A stretch of 21,986 nucleotides of DNA from Moraxellaceae bacterium (lineage in GTDB: Bacteria; Pseudomonadota; Gammaproteobacteria; Pseudomonadales; Moraxellaceae), in assembly GCA_030684415.1 (NCBI GenBank), contig JAUXNL010000268.1, positions 1 to 21,986 of the forward strand. The letters are read 5' to 3'. The position numbers and the translations under genes are program-made. The notes under the pieces were generated by a model, which saw only the letters and a list, made by a program, of their open reading frames with translations, was not told where the DNA came from and did no database searches. Of the stretch, positions 1 to 7,721 are shown in pieces; the stretch's first letter is position 1; each line of letters starts with the position of its first letter.

Positions 1-568
1 CCAGCGCGCCACCACCTTCCGTAGGCGTCGCCACCGCCGCAGGTGATGCCCCCAGAAAATAGAACTGTGAAGGCGCCGCTGGCGCGAATGCCTGCCGCTC
101 CAGTGCCGGCAGCGTCGTCGGCACGGCACCAGAGGCGCGCGAACCGGGCACACCGGGAAGATCACTGCCGAACAGACCCAGCAATTCCTTTTCTTGCGGC
201 AAGGCCGGCGTGCTGACCGGCACATGCGGCGCCAGCTCGGGAGCCGGCACCTGCACGGGCGCTGCGGCACGGGGCAAGGCTGGAATACCATGCAAGCCGG
301 GAATCTCAGGCAGGCCGGGAAATCCGGGAATGGCGCCAAGATTGACGCCAAAGCCCTGTGCCAGCGCCACCGGATCGAGCGTGTCTGGCGTCAGGCCAGC
401 AATGCCACCCTGACGTGCAAACTCGGCCGTGGCGGCGTTCAAGGCACCGCCGATCTTCGGGTGCTCGCCAGGCAGTGCCGCAAAAAGCTCATTCGCCAGT
501 CGCGTCAGTGTCTGGGTATCGCTGTAGTCGAAGTTTTCCACCGCAACGCCGTGATCACTTGTACTCAT
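1..568 (-). CDS. Cysteine desulfurase (encapsulin cargo), N-terminal part, cut by window edge
   Basis: Only the first 189 codons lie in the window; the 3' part runs off the left edge. The protein starts MSTSDHGVAVENFDYSDTQT and is rich in Pro, Gly and Ala, with low-complexity stretches (around residues 78-98, a run of Pro-Gly-Leu/Ile repeats) and no recognisable folded domain. The identification rests on position: in family 2A encapsulin loci the gene next to the shell encodes a cysteine desulfurase (PLP-dependent, cysteine to alanine plus persulfide sulfur). Its long disordered N-terminus docks inside the shell, and this segment fits that leader. The catalytic lysine domain is not visible here. 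The start ATG lies inside the end of the shell gene, a 14-nt overlap, so translation is probably coupled. Cargo identity is inference; the reading frame itself is clear. Confidence 0.8.
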   Translation of the reverse strand, partial: MSTSDHGVAVENFDYSDTQTLTRLANELFAALPGEHPKIGGALNAATAEFARQGGIAGLTPDTLDPVALAQGFGVNLGAIPGFPGLPEIPGLHGIPALPRAAAPVQVPAPELAPHVPVSTPALPQEKELLGLFGSDLPGVPGSRASGAVPTTLPALERQAFAPAAPSQFYFLGASPAAVATPTEGGGAL

Positions 569-1481
569 GGTAGTGGTCCACCGTCACGTTCTCGAGCACG
601 GCAATGGCGTCCTCCGTGAGAATGGCCAGCGAGCAATACAGCGAAATCAGATAAGAGGCGATGGCCTTGTGGTTGATACCCATGAAGCGCACCGACAAGC
701 CCTTGCTCTGCTCGCCCGGCAAGCCCGGCTGATACAGCCCGACCACACCCTGACGGCTTTCGCCAGTGCGCAACAGCAGGATGTTGGTCTTGCCGTTCTC
801 GATGCGCAGCTTGTCGCAGGGAATCAGCGGAATGCCGCGCCAGGTGAGGAACTGCGAACCGAACAGCGAGACGGTGGGTGGCGGCACACCACGACGCGTG
901 CACTCGCGGCCGAATGCGGCAATGGCTTTCGGATGTGCGAGGAAAAACGCGGGCTCTTTCCACACACGAGCAATCAGCTCATCAAAATCATCAGGGGTCG
1001 GCGCACCGGTGCGCGACTTCACCCGCTGCTCGGGGGCGATGTTGTTGAGCAGGCCGTATTCTTTATTGTTGAGCAACTCGCTTTCCTGACGCTCCTTGAT
1101 GGTTTCGATGGTCAGGCGCAACTGTTCGTGAATCTGGTTGTGCGGGCTGCTGTACAGGTCGGACACCCGCGTGTGCACATCGAGCACGGTGTTCACGGCA
1201 CTGAGGCGATATTCGCGGCCCCATTCTTCGTAATCGACAAAGGTCTGTGGCAACACGCGTTCATCGAGCCCGGAGCAATCCACCGTGACATTCTTTTCAT
1301 CCTTGACGCGATTGACGCGGTAAATGCCCGCCTCGACCGGCACCCATTGCAGCAGGTGCACAAGCCAGCGCGGCGTGATCGAGCCCATCATGGGCACGGT
1401 CTTGGTGGCATTGGCTAGCGTACGTGCGGCGACATCGCCCAGTGCGGTGGGGTGTTCGGTGGGCTCATTCGGTTTTGCCAT
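555..1481 (-). CDS. srpI: Family 2A encapsulin shell protein (SrpI-like)
   Basis: The 308-residue product matches the SrpI-type shell protein of family 2A encapsulins, which has an HK97 phage-capsid fold and assembles into a protein nanocompartment in the cytoplasm. Recognisable stretches are SITPRWLVHLLQWVPVEAG near residue 40, the YEEWGREYRLS segment, and the conserved half around GAPTPDDFDELIARVWKEP and FFLAHPKAIAAFGRECTRRG. It ends in a long hydrophobic segment leading to HYHEYK. Length is typical. I chose the internal ATG giving MAKPNEPTEHP because an AGGAG lies 9 nt upstream; the longer open frame to 1790 is repeat DNA. The neighbours are serine acetyltransferase upstream and the cargo gene downstream, the standard sulfur-metabolism arrangement for this family. 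Known members package cysteine desulfurase and respond to sulfur supply in cyanobacteria; function here is inferred by family. Confidence 0.93.
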   Translation of the reverse strand: MAKPNEPTEHPTALGDVAARTLANATKTVPMMGSITPRWLVHLLQWVPVEAGIYRVNRVKDEKNVTVDCSGLDERVLPQTFVDYEEWGREYRLSAVNTVLDVHTRVSDLYSSPHNQIHEQLRLTIETIKERQESELLNNKEYGLLNNIAPEQRVKSRTGAPTPDDFDELIARVWKEPAFFLAHPKAIAAFGRECTRRGVPPPTVSLFGSQFLTWRGIPLIPCDKLRIENGKTNILLLRTGESRQGVVGLYQPGLPGEQSKGLSVRFMGINHKAIASYLISLYCSLAILTEDAIAVLENVTVDHYHEYK

Positions 1482-1819
1482 GGGGACTTGCTCCTGTGTG
1501 TGATCAAAATTGACGCTAACAGCTTGCTGAAAAATGTTTTTCAGCAAGCTGCTAAGGCAGTCTGCCGAAAACGATTTCAGCCGACTGTTTTCCAGCGGGT
1601 AAGGCCAGAGCGAAAACCGGTCACTTTCCAGTGACCGGTTTTCATGACACCGCGCCTGACGGGCATCGGAATCGCGCGCTGAAACAAGAAGCCGTGGCAC
1701 CGGCTTCAGCGCAGGACTAACGGCTTGCTGAAAAATGCTTTTCAGTAAGCGGCGAACCGGCCAAGGGTGGCTGGGTCGCGAATCAACCACGCTTGAGTGA
1801 TTGATTCAGCGTGGAGCGG
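1482..1819. repeat. Intercistronic hairpin-rich repeat, copy A (two partly merged units)
   Basis: The whole gap between the acetyltransferase stop and the encapsulin start is structured DNA with no gene. One unit begins with the palindrome AGCTTGCTGAAAAATG...CAGCAAGCT (1521-1550). A second begins at 1722 with a slightly decayed version and continues through CGGCCAAGGGTGGCTGGG and the stem GAATCAACCAC...GTGATTGATTC to the acetyltransferase stop codon. The second unit aligns almost base for base with the copies at 7334-7500 and 11962-12127. Between the two units lie unrelated hairpins, one of them perfect (1612-1643). The second unit's 3' part is missing, and the gene's TAG sits at its truncation point. 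Confidence 0.8.
1612..1643. promoter_or_regulatory. Perfect 14-bp hairpin between acetyltransferase and encapsulin genes
   Basis: GAAAACCGGTCACT pairs perfectly with AGTGACCGGTTTTC across a TTCC loop. It lies in the operon leader of the shell gene, 131 nt upstream of its start. A run of only four T residues follows the stem on either strand, so it is a weak candidate terminator or attenuator, or an RNA-stability element. The stem is plain in the sequence; its role is inference. Confidence 0.5.
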
Positions 1820-2764
1820 CTAACGTGGCGCGGCACTCACCAGGACATCGTTCTGCAACCCCGCCTGTGCGACGTTGCTGCCGGGCGGCACGCTGGTGGT
1901 CAGCCAGACATTCCCGCCAATGACCGATCCCCGGCCGATGGTGACGCGCCCGAGAATCGTCGCACCCGCATAAATGACGACGTCGTCTTCAACCATCGGA
2001 TGGCGGGCATTGCCCTTCACCAGATGCCCTTGTGCATCCACCGGAAAGCGCTTGGCCCCCAGCGTGACCGCCTGATACAGGCGCACGTTGCGACCGATGA
2101 TGGCGGTTTCGCCAATCACCACGCCGGTGCCGTGATCAATGAAAAAGTGCTCGCCGATCTCGGCGCCGGGATGAATGTCGATAGCAGTGGTCGAGTGCGC
2201 GATGTCGGCGATGATGCGGGCAATCAGCGGTACACCCAGACGGAACAGGGCGTGCGCCAAGCGGTAATGGATAGTGGCGGTGATGCCGGGATAGCAGACC
2301 AGTATCTCGTCGATGCTGCGCGCAGCAGGGTCACCCTGGAAGGCGGCCTCTATATCGGTGTCGAGCAGACGGCGGATGGCCGGCAACTGGCGCGCAAACG
2401 CCGCCACGATGGCCACCGCCTCATCATGACGGCTGATGGCCGGCTGGGCAGCGCCAGCCACATACTCCAGCTCACGCTGTACCTGGCCATGCAAGGCCCG
2501 CAGGTTGGCATCCAGCGTATGGCCGACGTAGTAGTCGATGCCGGCGTCGGTCAGCTCCGGGAACCCGAGGCGGTTGGGAAACAACGCCGCCGCAATGCCA
2601 TCGACCACGGCAGACAATGTCTTGCGCGAGGGCAGCTTCGGGGGGCGGTTGTCGCGGTCACGGTCGGCAAGCGACTGCAAACGCAGCCGGCGCAGCTCGG
2701 CGACAACAGGATCGATTTCCCAGCGGGGAGACTGGCCGGGCAGCAGTGATTCGTGGGTACTCAT
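1820..2764 (-). CDS. cysE: Serine O-acetyltransferase, encapsulin-associated EpsC/CysE type
   Basis: Serine O-acetyltransferase makes O-acetylserine from serine and acetyl-CoA, the committed step of cysteine synthesis. The last ~150 residues form a left-handed beta-helix of hexapeptide repeats: ATTIDIHPGAEIG, then FFIDHGTGVVIGETA with the His/Asp residues expected at the active site, then RLYQAVTLGAKRFP and the GGNVWLTTSVPPGS end typical of the CysE/EpsC family. The first ~150 residues are a helical region. Length (314 aa) fits the long EpsC-like group that sits beside family 2A encapsulins. I prefer the start MSTHESLLPG; an in-frame ATG ten codons upstream (2794) is possible, and neither has a clear ribosome-binding site. 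It is the first gene of the encapsulin operon. Confidence 0.92.
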   Translation of the reverse strand: MSTHESLLPGQSPRWEIDPVVAELRRLRLQSLADRDRDNRPPKLPSRKTLSAVVDGIAAALFPNRLGFPELTDAGIDYYVGHTLDANLRALHGQVQRELEYVAGAAQPAISRHDEAVAIVAAFARQLPAIRRLLDTDIEAAFQGDPAARSIDEILVCYPGITATIHYRLAHALFRLGVPLIARIIADIAHSTTAIDIHPGAEIGEHFFIDHGTGVVIGETAIIGRNVRLYQAVTLGAKRFPVDAQGHLVKGNARHPMVEDDVVIYAGATILGRVTIGRGSVIGGNVWLTTSVPPGSNVAQAGLQNDVLVSAAPR

Positions 2765-3200
2765 GGGCGCAAAGCCTATGAGCGGGCCTGCCATCTGCTA
2801 ACGAAGAAATTCAGCTATCCAAATCAAAAACAAATACATATCAGGAAATCAGGGATAGGCGGCCCGAATAGGCGAATAGCCAAATAAGGCGCCCGGCCTT
2901 GCGCTTCATGCGTTTGCACTGCATGTGAATGGTTTCAGCAAGATGACGCGACAGCTCATATATAAAAAAAACATAAGAAAATAAGAATCCATTATTTTGC
3001 GGAAGAACGGGCCGACGGCAATCTTGGCGCCATCAACGCGCATCGGGAGGCCGCAGGTATTCCTGCCAGGCCTTTGTCAGCAACCGTTTGCTGTCGGGAA
3101 TTTGCAGACCCGTTGCGCGCCCTGATGCCGTCAATACGCCGGAACACACCGGGTGACGGATTAACCCAACACCAGGAACTGTCTTAAGGAGACACCGAGA
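2765..3200. promoter_or_regulatory. Divergent promoter region between encapsulin operon and porin
   Basis: No gene is visible. The region separates the leftward encapsulin operon from the rightward porin and must hold both promoters. It has two AT-rich stretches (2818-2845 and 2955-2998) that contrast with the GC-rich surroundings, and a short direct repeat CGAATAGGCGAATAGCC near 2867-2883 that could be an operator. I could not assign -35/-10 boxes with confidence. Confidence 0.4.
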
Positions 3201-4220
3201 ATGAAACGTACGCTGATTGCACTGGGCGTGATTGCTGCCACTGCTGCTCCTCTGGTCGCCCAGGCCGCCCCCACGCTGTATGGCCGTCTGAACCTGTCGG
3301 TCAACAATGTGGATGTGGACAATGTTGCTACGGGTGACGTGTGGAACCTGACCTCCCATGCGTCCCGCATCGGCGTCAAAGGTGATGACAAGCTGACCGA
3401 CTCCCTGAGCGCCGTGTATGGCATCGAATGGCAGGTTGAAGCAGACAGTGGCACGACAGACCTCACACAGCGAAACCGTTATGTAGGGGTGAAGGCTGGC
3501 TGGGGCACGTTGAAGCTCGGCAAGCTCGACACTTACCTGAAAACTGCCGAAGGCCGTGTCGACCAGTTCAACGATCTGGCCGGTGATATCGACAGCACCA
3601 TCGGCGCCCAAGCCGGTGCCGCGCGCGCCAACAACGTGATCGACTACTCCAGCCCGAAAATTGCCGACAGCCTGACGCTGAACCTGCAACTCATCCAGAA
3701 CGAAGGCGCAGCGGACGGCAGCCCGGTCGTGGCGGATCGTGGCAATGGTCTGGGTGACGGTATTTCGGCGTCGGCAATTTTCAGTGCCGCCGAGCTCACC
3801 GCCATTCTGGCGTACAACAAGGATGTGGTGAGCCGGTTAGGCGGTGGCGCTGCTGACAATCTGGCCGCCGATGCACTGCGCCTGTCGGTCAGCTACAACC
3901 TCAAGCCGGTTGGCCTGACTCTGGGGGCGCTTTACCAGACGGCTGAATCGGATATTTCGGCCCAGGATATCGAGCAGGACGGTTTCGTGCTGAGTGCCGC
4001 GCTGAAGTTTGCCGACAAGTGGACCGCCAAGGCCCAGTTCGGCCAGAGCACGACTGAAGTGAACACAGTGGAAACCGACCGCTCGACCACCAGCCTTGGC
4101 CTGGATTACAGCCTGGGCAAGGGCGCGCGCGCCTACGGCTACTACACCCTTAACAACACCAAGGCCGCCACGGACATTGACACCAATATCTTCGGTGTCG
4201 GCCTCGACTACAGCTTCTGA
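3201..4220 (+). CDS. Gram-negative general porin
   Basis: A 339-residue outer-membrane porin forming a trimeric water-filled channel for small solutes. The N-terminal signal peptide (MKRTLIALGVIAATAAPLVAQA, cleavage about residue 23) leads straight into APTLYGRLNLSV, the usual first strand of this porin family. The conserved SRIGVKGDDKLTDSLSAVYGIEWQ and RNRYVGVKAGWGTLKLGKLDT segments follow (the loop-3 region comes next). The chain ends in LDYSF, the terminal Phe needed by the BAM assembly machine. AAGGAG lies 9 nt before the ATG. The gene stands alone and is followed by a strong terminator. Substrate preference cannot be read from the sequence. Confidence 0.93.
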   Translation: MKRTLIALGVIAATAAPLVAQAAPTLYGRLNLSVNNVDVDNVATGDVWNLTSHASRIGVKGDDKLTDSLSAVYGIEWQVEADSGTTDLTQRNRYVGVKAGWGTLKLGKLDTYLKTAEGRVDQFNDLAGDIDSTIGAQAGAARANNVIDYSSPKIADSLTLNLQLIQNEGAADGSPVVADRGNGLGDGISASAIFSAAELTAILAYNKDVVSRLGGGAADNLAADALRLSVSYNLKPVGLTLGALYQTAESDISAQDIEQDGFVLSAALKFADKWTAKAQFGQSTTEVNTVETDRSTTSLGLDYSLGKGARAYGYYTLNNTKAATDIDTNIFGVGLDYSF

Positions 4221-4360
4221 TCATTCATGGAACGGCAGCCAAGGATGGCACTCGCCCAAGCGTGAAGCCCTGACGATGCGACGCTGATGTGTGTGCTTTA
4301 CCTGTGAGTGACCCTGACCTGTGTGAGCATGGAGCTCTTCGCAAACGGACTTGTTTTTCA

Positions 4361-4385
4361 AACCCGCCTCATCGCGGGTTTTTTT
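4361..4385 (+). terminator. Rho-independent terminator of the porin gene
   Basis: AACCCGC and GCGGGTT form a 7-bp stem with loop CTCATC, followed by a run of seven T residues. It lies about 140 nt after the porin stop. Confidence 0.85.
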
Positions 4386-4408
4386 ATGGCCGGCGAGCGC
4401 AATGCCGT

Positions 4409-4666
4409 TTATTTGCCATCGGCCTTCAGCAGGGCCTGTACCTTGGCCACATAGGCCGTTTCTGCTGCTGCTTTTGCCATGCCCTTGATGCCGGCCCAGG
4501 CGTCGTACTTCAGTCGACCGGCAATGTTCATCATGCCCGGACGAGAGCCTTTCACATCGCCCTCGGTGGCTTGCTTGTAGAGCTTGTAGAGCTCCAGCAG
4601 ATCGGCATTGCCGGGCTTGGCACTAAGGGTGTTGACGTCTTTCTGGGCCTGTTCGAATGCGCTCAT
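4409..4666 (-). CDS. Acyl-CoA-binding protein
   Basis: An 85-residue single-domain acyl-CoA-binding protein, a four-helix bundle that binds long-chain acyl-CoA esters in the cytoplasm. The family signature is clear: LYKLYKQATEGDV near residues 26-38, then the RPGMMNIAGRLKYDAWAGIKGM segment with its conserved Lys/Tyr/Trp ligand-binding residues. Length equals that of the typical ACBP. AGGAG lies 6 nt before the ATG. It is monocistronic and convergent with the porin. Bacterial ACBPs are much less studied than the eukaryotic ones; a role in fatty-acid pool handling is inferred. Confidence 0.93.
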   Translation of the reverse strand: MSAFEQAQKDVNTLSAKPGNADLLELYKLYKQATEGDVKGSRPGMMNIAGRLKYDAWAGIKGMAKAAAETAYVAKVQALLKADGK

Positions 4667-5115
4667 GGGCAGCTCCTGTGAGGGTTGGGCTGGCAGACCG
4701 GCTTAACTCATTTATCTGAGGGCTGGCCACATCGCCGGGTCTGACGGGCTGGCTGATAGTAGCCGAGCCACCCGTCTTGGCAACGCCAGCAGGCCCGCCG
4801 GGCAGACCGACCTGTCGTCACCGCCGGCAGACCACCGGGCCCTATACCCCCAAACAAGGGGTGGTGGTGGCAGCACTCACACTTTTACTCTCAGCCTCAC
4901 TTGAATGTCGGCCATGCCCGGGCAGGCAAACGCGAGAGGCCGCCACCATCACTGGCCTGCCCCGCCATGCGATTGCTGCACACCCCGCAACTGGCCCTGC
5001 CCTTTGCCAAGCGTTCTTTTGCCGTGCTGTCTTTTCCAATGCTGTTTTTGCACCACCATCCGTTTACCCCTGTTGTGTTGATGTGCTTGCTGAATCATCT
5101 GAAAGGAGTCTTTCC
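4667..5115. promoter_or_regulatory. Divergent intergenic region between ACBP and lipoprotein
   Basis: No gene is convincing here. An open frame runs through this stretch into the lipoprotein gene, but its translation has no signal peptide and the true start lies at 5116. The region must carry promoters for both divergent genes; I could not place them. Confidence 0.35.
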
Positions 5116-7320
5116 ATGCAACCGTCGCGTTTACTACGCCCCTTGTTTGCCATCGGCCTCGGCCTGCTGGTGTCTGCCTGCGATGACGAGAGCGGCTGGC
5201 CCGCCCCCACTTCCATTAGCGGCACGGCCGCCATCGGTGCGCCGATTGTCGGCGGCACTGTCACCCTGAAATGCCGGGGGGGTGTCACCTACACGGTGAC
5301 CACTGGCGCCAATGGCAACTACACCCAGAACATCCCGCCTGCCGACCTGCCCTGCGCCATGCGCTTGAGCGGTGGCACCGCCAATGGCAGTCCCAATACG
5401 CAAACCTTGCACTCCGTCAGCACCAGCGGCGGCACCACCAACATCACACCGCTTACCGATCTGATTACGGCACTGTCGGTCAACACGGCAGCGGGCCAGA
5501 CACTGGCGGCGTGGTTTGCCAATCCGGGCAATCTCACGCAGGTGACTTCCGGCCTGGCGGCGGCACAAACCACTCTGCTGAATTCGCTGCAGGCGGCTGG
5601 CTTCACACCACCGACACCCTTCAATCCTCTGACGGCGCCCTTCTCCCCCACGGCGGGCAACGCCTATGACGACCTGCTCGAAGGATTGGCGGCGGCAATT
5701 GCGGCCGATGCTTCCGTAGCCGACTACAGCGCGCTGCTGAGCAATTTCCTGGCCGGTGGCGGTTTGCCGCCGAGCACAACGGCGGAAGAGGAGGAAGAAG
5801 AGGAAGGCGGTGGCGACACTGACCCCGAATCAGCCGCCGGCCTGCAACTGGTCGCCCTTTATGCGGGCACCTATAACGTCACCGGCACTACTCGCGGCAC
5901 CGTGACCATCAGCGGCAATGGCAGCTCGATTGACTTCGATACCGGAAAAACCTTCAGCATCAACGGCAACGACGTCTACAACCGCATCCCGAATTTCCCC
6001 AGCGAACCACGTGTGCAGATCGAGCTATTCCCGCAAGGTGAAGCACAGCAGCGTATCCGGATTTTTGTCGACCCGAGCAACACCTCCGTACCGCTGAGCT
6101 TTGTTTACTACCCCAGCGCGCTTACCGATGCCAATGCCATTACGGCCACCGTTTCTGCCGGTGCCGGAGCGGGTGAAGAAGAACCGCCGACGGAGTCGGC
6201 CATCCTCGGCAGCAGCAGCGGCATCAGTGCGCTCATTGGCGGCACGCGCCAGACCAGCACGGATGTCACCAACTTTGCTGGCCCGCCACTCAGCGTGGGT
6301 GCTGGGTATTTCAATGTCGGTGATCCGGGTGGCAGCTTTTATGTCAGCCTTTCCGCTTTCTCGACCGGCACCGCGACCGTTGGCCAGGCGCAGTCTTGCA
6401 ACAACAGCAGCGCGCCCGGCATACAGCTCAAATACGAAGACACGTTCTACTCCGGCATGCCGACCATGGGCGGCAGTTGCACCCTCACAGTGACCGAGGT
6501 GACGGCTACCACCATTCGCGGCACGTTCTCCGGCACGCTGGGTGACGGCAATGCGGGCGTCATCAGCGTGCAAAGCGGCGAATTCCAGTACATCCGCACC
6601 AGCTTTGCCGCCGGCGGTGGACTGCCACAGGTTGCGGCATCTTTTGAAGGGCTGACACTTGGCGAGATGAACAACAAAGGCGATGGCACGGGCGATGCCG
6701 GCTGGCAGGGCAACTGGATCAGTTTCCTGCCCTTCGTGACGGCGAGCCCCGAGCTCAGCTTTACGCCTGCCGGGGGTACGGCGCTCAACGGTGGCAGCAC
6801 CGCCGTACGCATCCAGGATTTCAGCGGCATCCAGGCCGAGGGCCGCCAGTTCAGTCAGGCGTTCAATGGTGATGTGTATGTGAGCGGCCTGTTCCGGATC
6901 GACAATGCCAGCGCCAGCACCGCGCAGTCCTGGATCACGCTGGCCAACGCGGCGGTCTATCTTGGACTGGACACCAGCGATGGCAGCAACCAGTTCACCG
7001 CCTCACTGGGCGACAACAGCGCGCAGAAAGTGCGTGCTGGCGGCCTTGTGAACGGCAACCAGACTTATCTGCTGGTGGCGCGCCTGCGCAAAACCGGTGG
7101 CAGTGCCACTTACAACGAGATTGCCCTCTGGGTGGATCCAAGCACGACCGACTCGGCCTCGCCGCTGGGCACGGCAACGCGTACGCAGGGGACTGGGAGT
7201 CTTTACCTGCTTGACCGTCTTGGCTTCCGTGGCCGGCAATTCAACAACCTGCTGATCGACCGCATCCGCGTCAGTGATACCTGGGCCGGCATTTTTGCCG
7301 ACCCGGCACCACTGCCCTGA
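5116..7320 (+). CDS. Large secreted lipoprotein of unknown function
   Basis: A 734-residue protein. The start at 5116 gives MQPSRLLRPLFAIGLGLLVSAC with a lipobox (VSAC, Cys22) and has AAAGGAG 8 nt upstream; the open frame extends further 5' without such signals. After the lipidated Cys come two Asp residues. Residues ~33-75 look like a carboxypeptidase-regulatory-type beta-sandwich (ISGTAAIGAPIVGGTVTLKC, then TGANGNYTQNIP). A helical stretch (TDLITALSVNTAAG) follows, then an acidic linker of seven Glu plus Gly residues near residue 230, a second Gly-Glu linker near residue 360, and several beta-rich segments. The C-terminal ~200 residues resemble a concanavalin/LamG-like carbohydrate-binding sandwich, which is a guess from the strand pattern. 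It is expected in the cell envelope. I recognise no enzyme motif. Confidence 0.82.
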   Translation: MQPSRLLRPLFAIGLGLLVSACDDESGWPAPTSISGTAAIGAPIVGGTVTLKCRGGVTYTVTTGANGNYTQNIPPADLPCAMRLSGGTANGSPNTQTLHSVSTSGGTTNITPLTDLITALSVNTAAGQTLAAWFANPGNLTQVTSGLAAAQTTLLNSLQAAGFTPPTPFNPLTAPFSPTAGNAYDDLLEGLAAAIAADASVADYSALLSNFLAGGGLPPSTTAEEEEEEEGGGDTDPESAAGLQLVALYAGTYNVTGTTRGTVTISGNGSSIDFDTGKTFSINGNDVYNRIPNFPSEPRVQIELFPQGEAQQRIRIFVDPSNTSVPLSFVYYPSALTDANAITATVSAGAGAGEEEPPTESAILGSSSGISALIGGTRQTSTDVTNFAGPPLSVGAGYFNVGDPGGSFYVSLSAFSTGTATVGQAQSCNNSSAPGIQLKYEDTFYSGMPTMGGSCTLTVTEVTATTIRGTFSGTLGDGNAGVISVQSGEFQYIRTSFAAGGGLPQVAASFEGLTLGEMNNKGDGTGDAGWQGNWISFLPFVTASPELSFTPAGGTALNGGSTAVRIQDFSGIQAEGRQFSQAFNGDVYVSGLFRIDNASASTAQSWITLANAAVYLGLDTSDGSNQFTASLGDNSAQKVRAGGLVNGNQTYLLVARLRKTGGSATYNEIALWVDPSTTDSASPLGTATRTQGTGSLYLLDRLGFRGRQFNNLLIDRIRVSDTWAGIFADPAPLP

Positions 7321-7333
7321 ACGGCGAGCCATC

Positions 7334-7500
7334 ACAGCCTGCTGAAAAATGCTTTTCAGCAGGCTGTTTCCCGCCCAGGGAGGGCCGGACGTTGAATCCA
7401 TCGCGGGTCAGTGATGGATTCAACGTGGAGCGATTCGGGACAGATGCCGGAATCGCGGGCGAAAAAAAGCCGCGAAGGGCTTTTCCCCGCAAGCTGTGAT
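7334..7500 (+). repeat. Intergenic multi-hairpin repeat, copy B
   Basis: Begins 14 nt after the lipoprotein stop with the palindrome AGCCTGCTGAAAAATG...CAGCAGGCT (7336-7365). It continues with GTTTCCCGCCCAGGGAGGGCCGG, a stem GTTGAATCCATC...GATGGATTCAAC (7392-7424), and CGATTCGGG...CCGGAATCG, and ends CCGCAAGCTGTGAT. It aligns along its whole length with copy C (reverse strand) and with half of copy A. Stem bases differ between copies mostly in compensating pairs. Confidence 0.82.
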
Positions 7501-7501
7501 C

Positions 7502-7534
7502 ATGAAAACGCCCGGCAGTGCCGGGCATTTTCAT
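7502..7534. terminator. Hairpin terminator, probably bidirectional
   Basis: ATGAAAA-C-GCCCGGC, loop AGT, GCCGGGC-A-TTTTCAT gives a long, nearly perfect stem with A/T flanks on both sides. It lies between the convergent lipoprotein gene and the response regulator gene, so it can end transcription from both sides. Confidence 0.65.
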
Positions 7535-7721
7535 TTGTGCACAAGCGCTACATCACGGCTGAGCAGCCACTTTTCTGGACATTACCTGAGAGCTTCCAGT
7601 CACCAAACAGAACCGTCCTGAGACAGGCTCCGGGCAAACAGCAGATCACAGGCTCGCGACCAGAGCGCCCCTGAAAAATCGCCTGATCGATTGCTTGAGT
7701 AGCCGTCGTTGCCTGGCGGAT

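Noticed and set aside
1482..1790. N-terminal extension of the encapsulin gene by 103 codons
   Set aside because: The extension translates hairpin repeat DNA (LLKSIFQQAV-like peptide), and the internal ATG has a good AGGAG and the family-typical length.
1811..2749. Long plus-strand open frame opposite the acetyltransferase
   Set aside because: It mirrors the codon structure of the real minus-strand gene, which has clear hexapeptide-repeat motifs; no family features in the plus translation.
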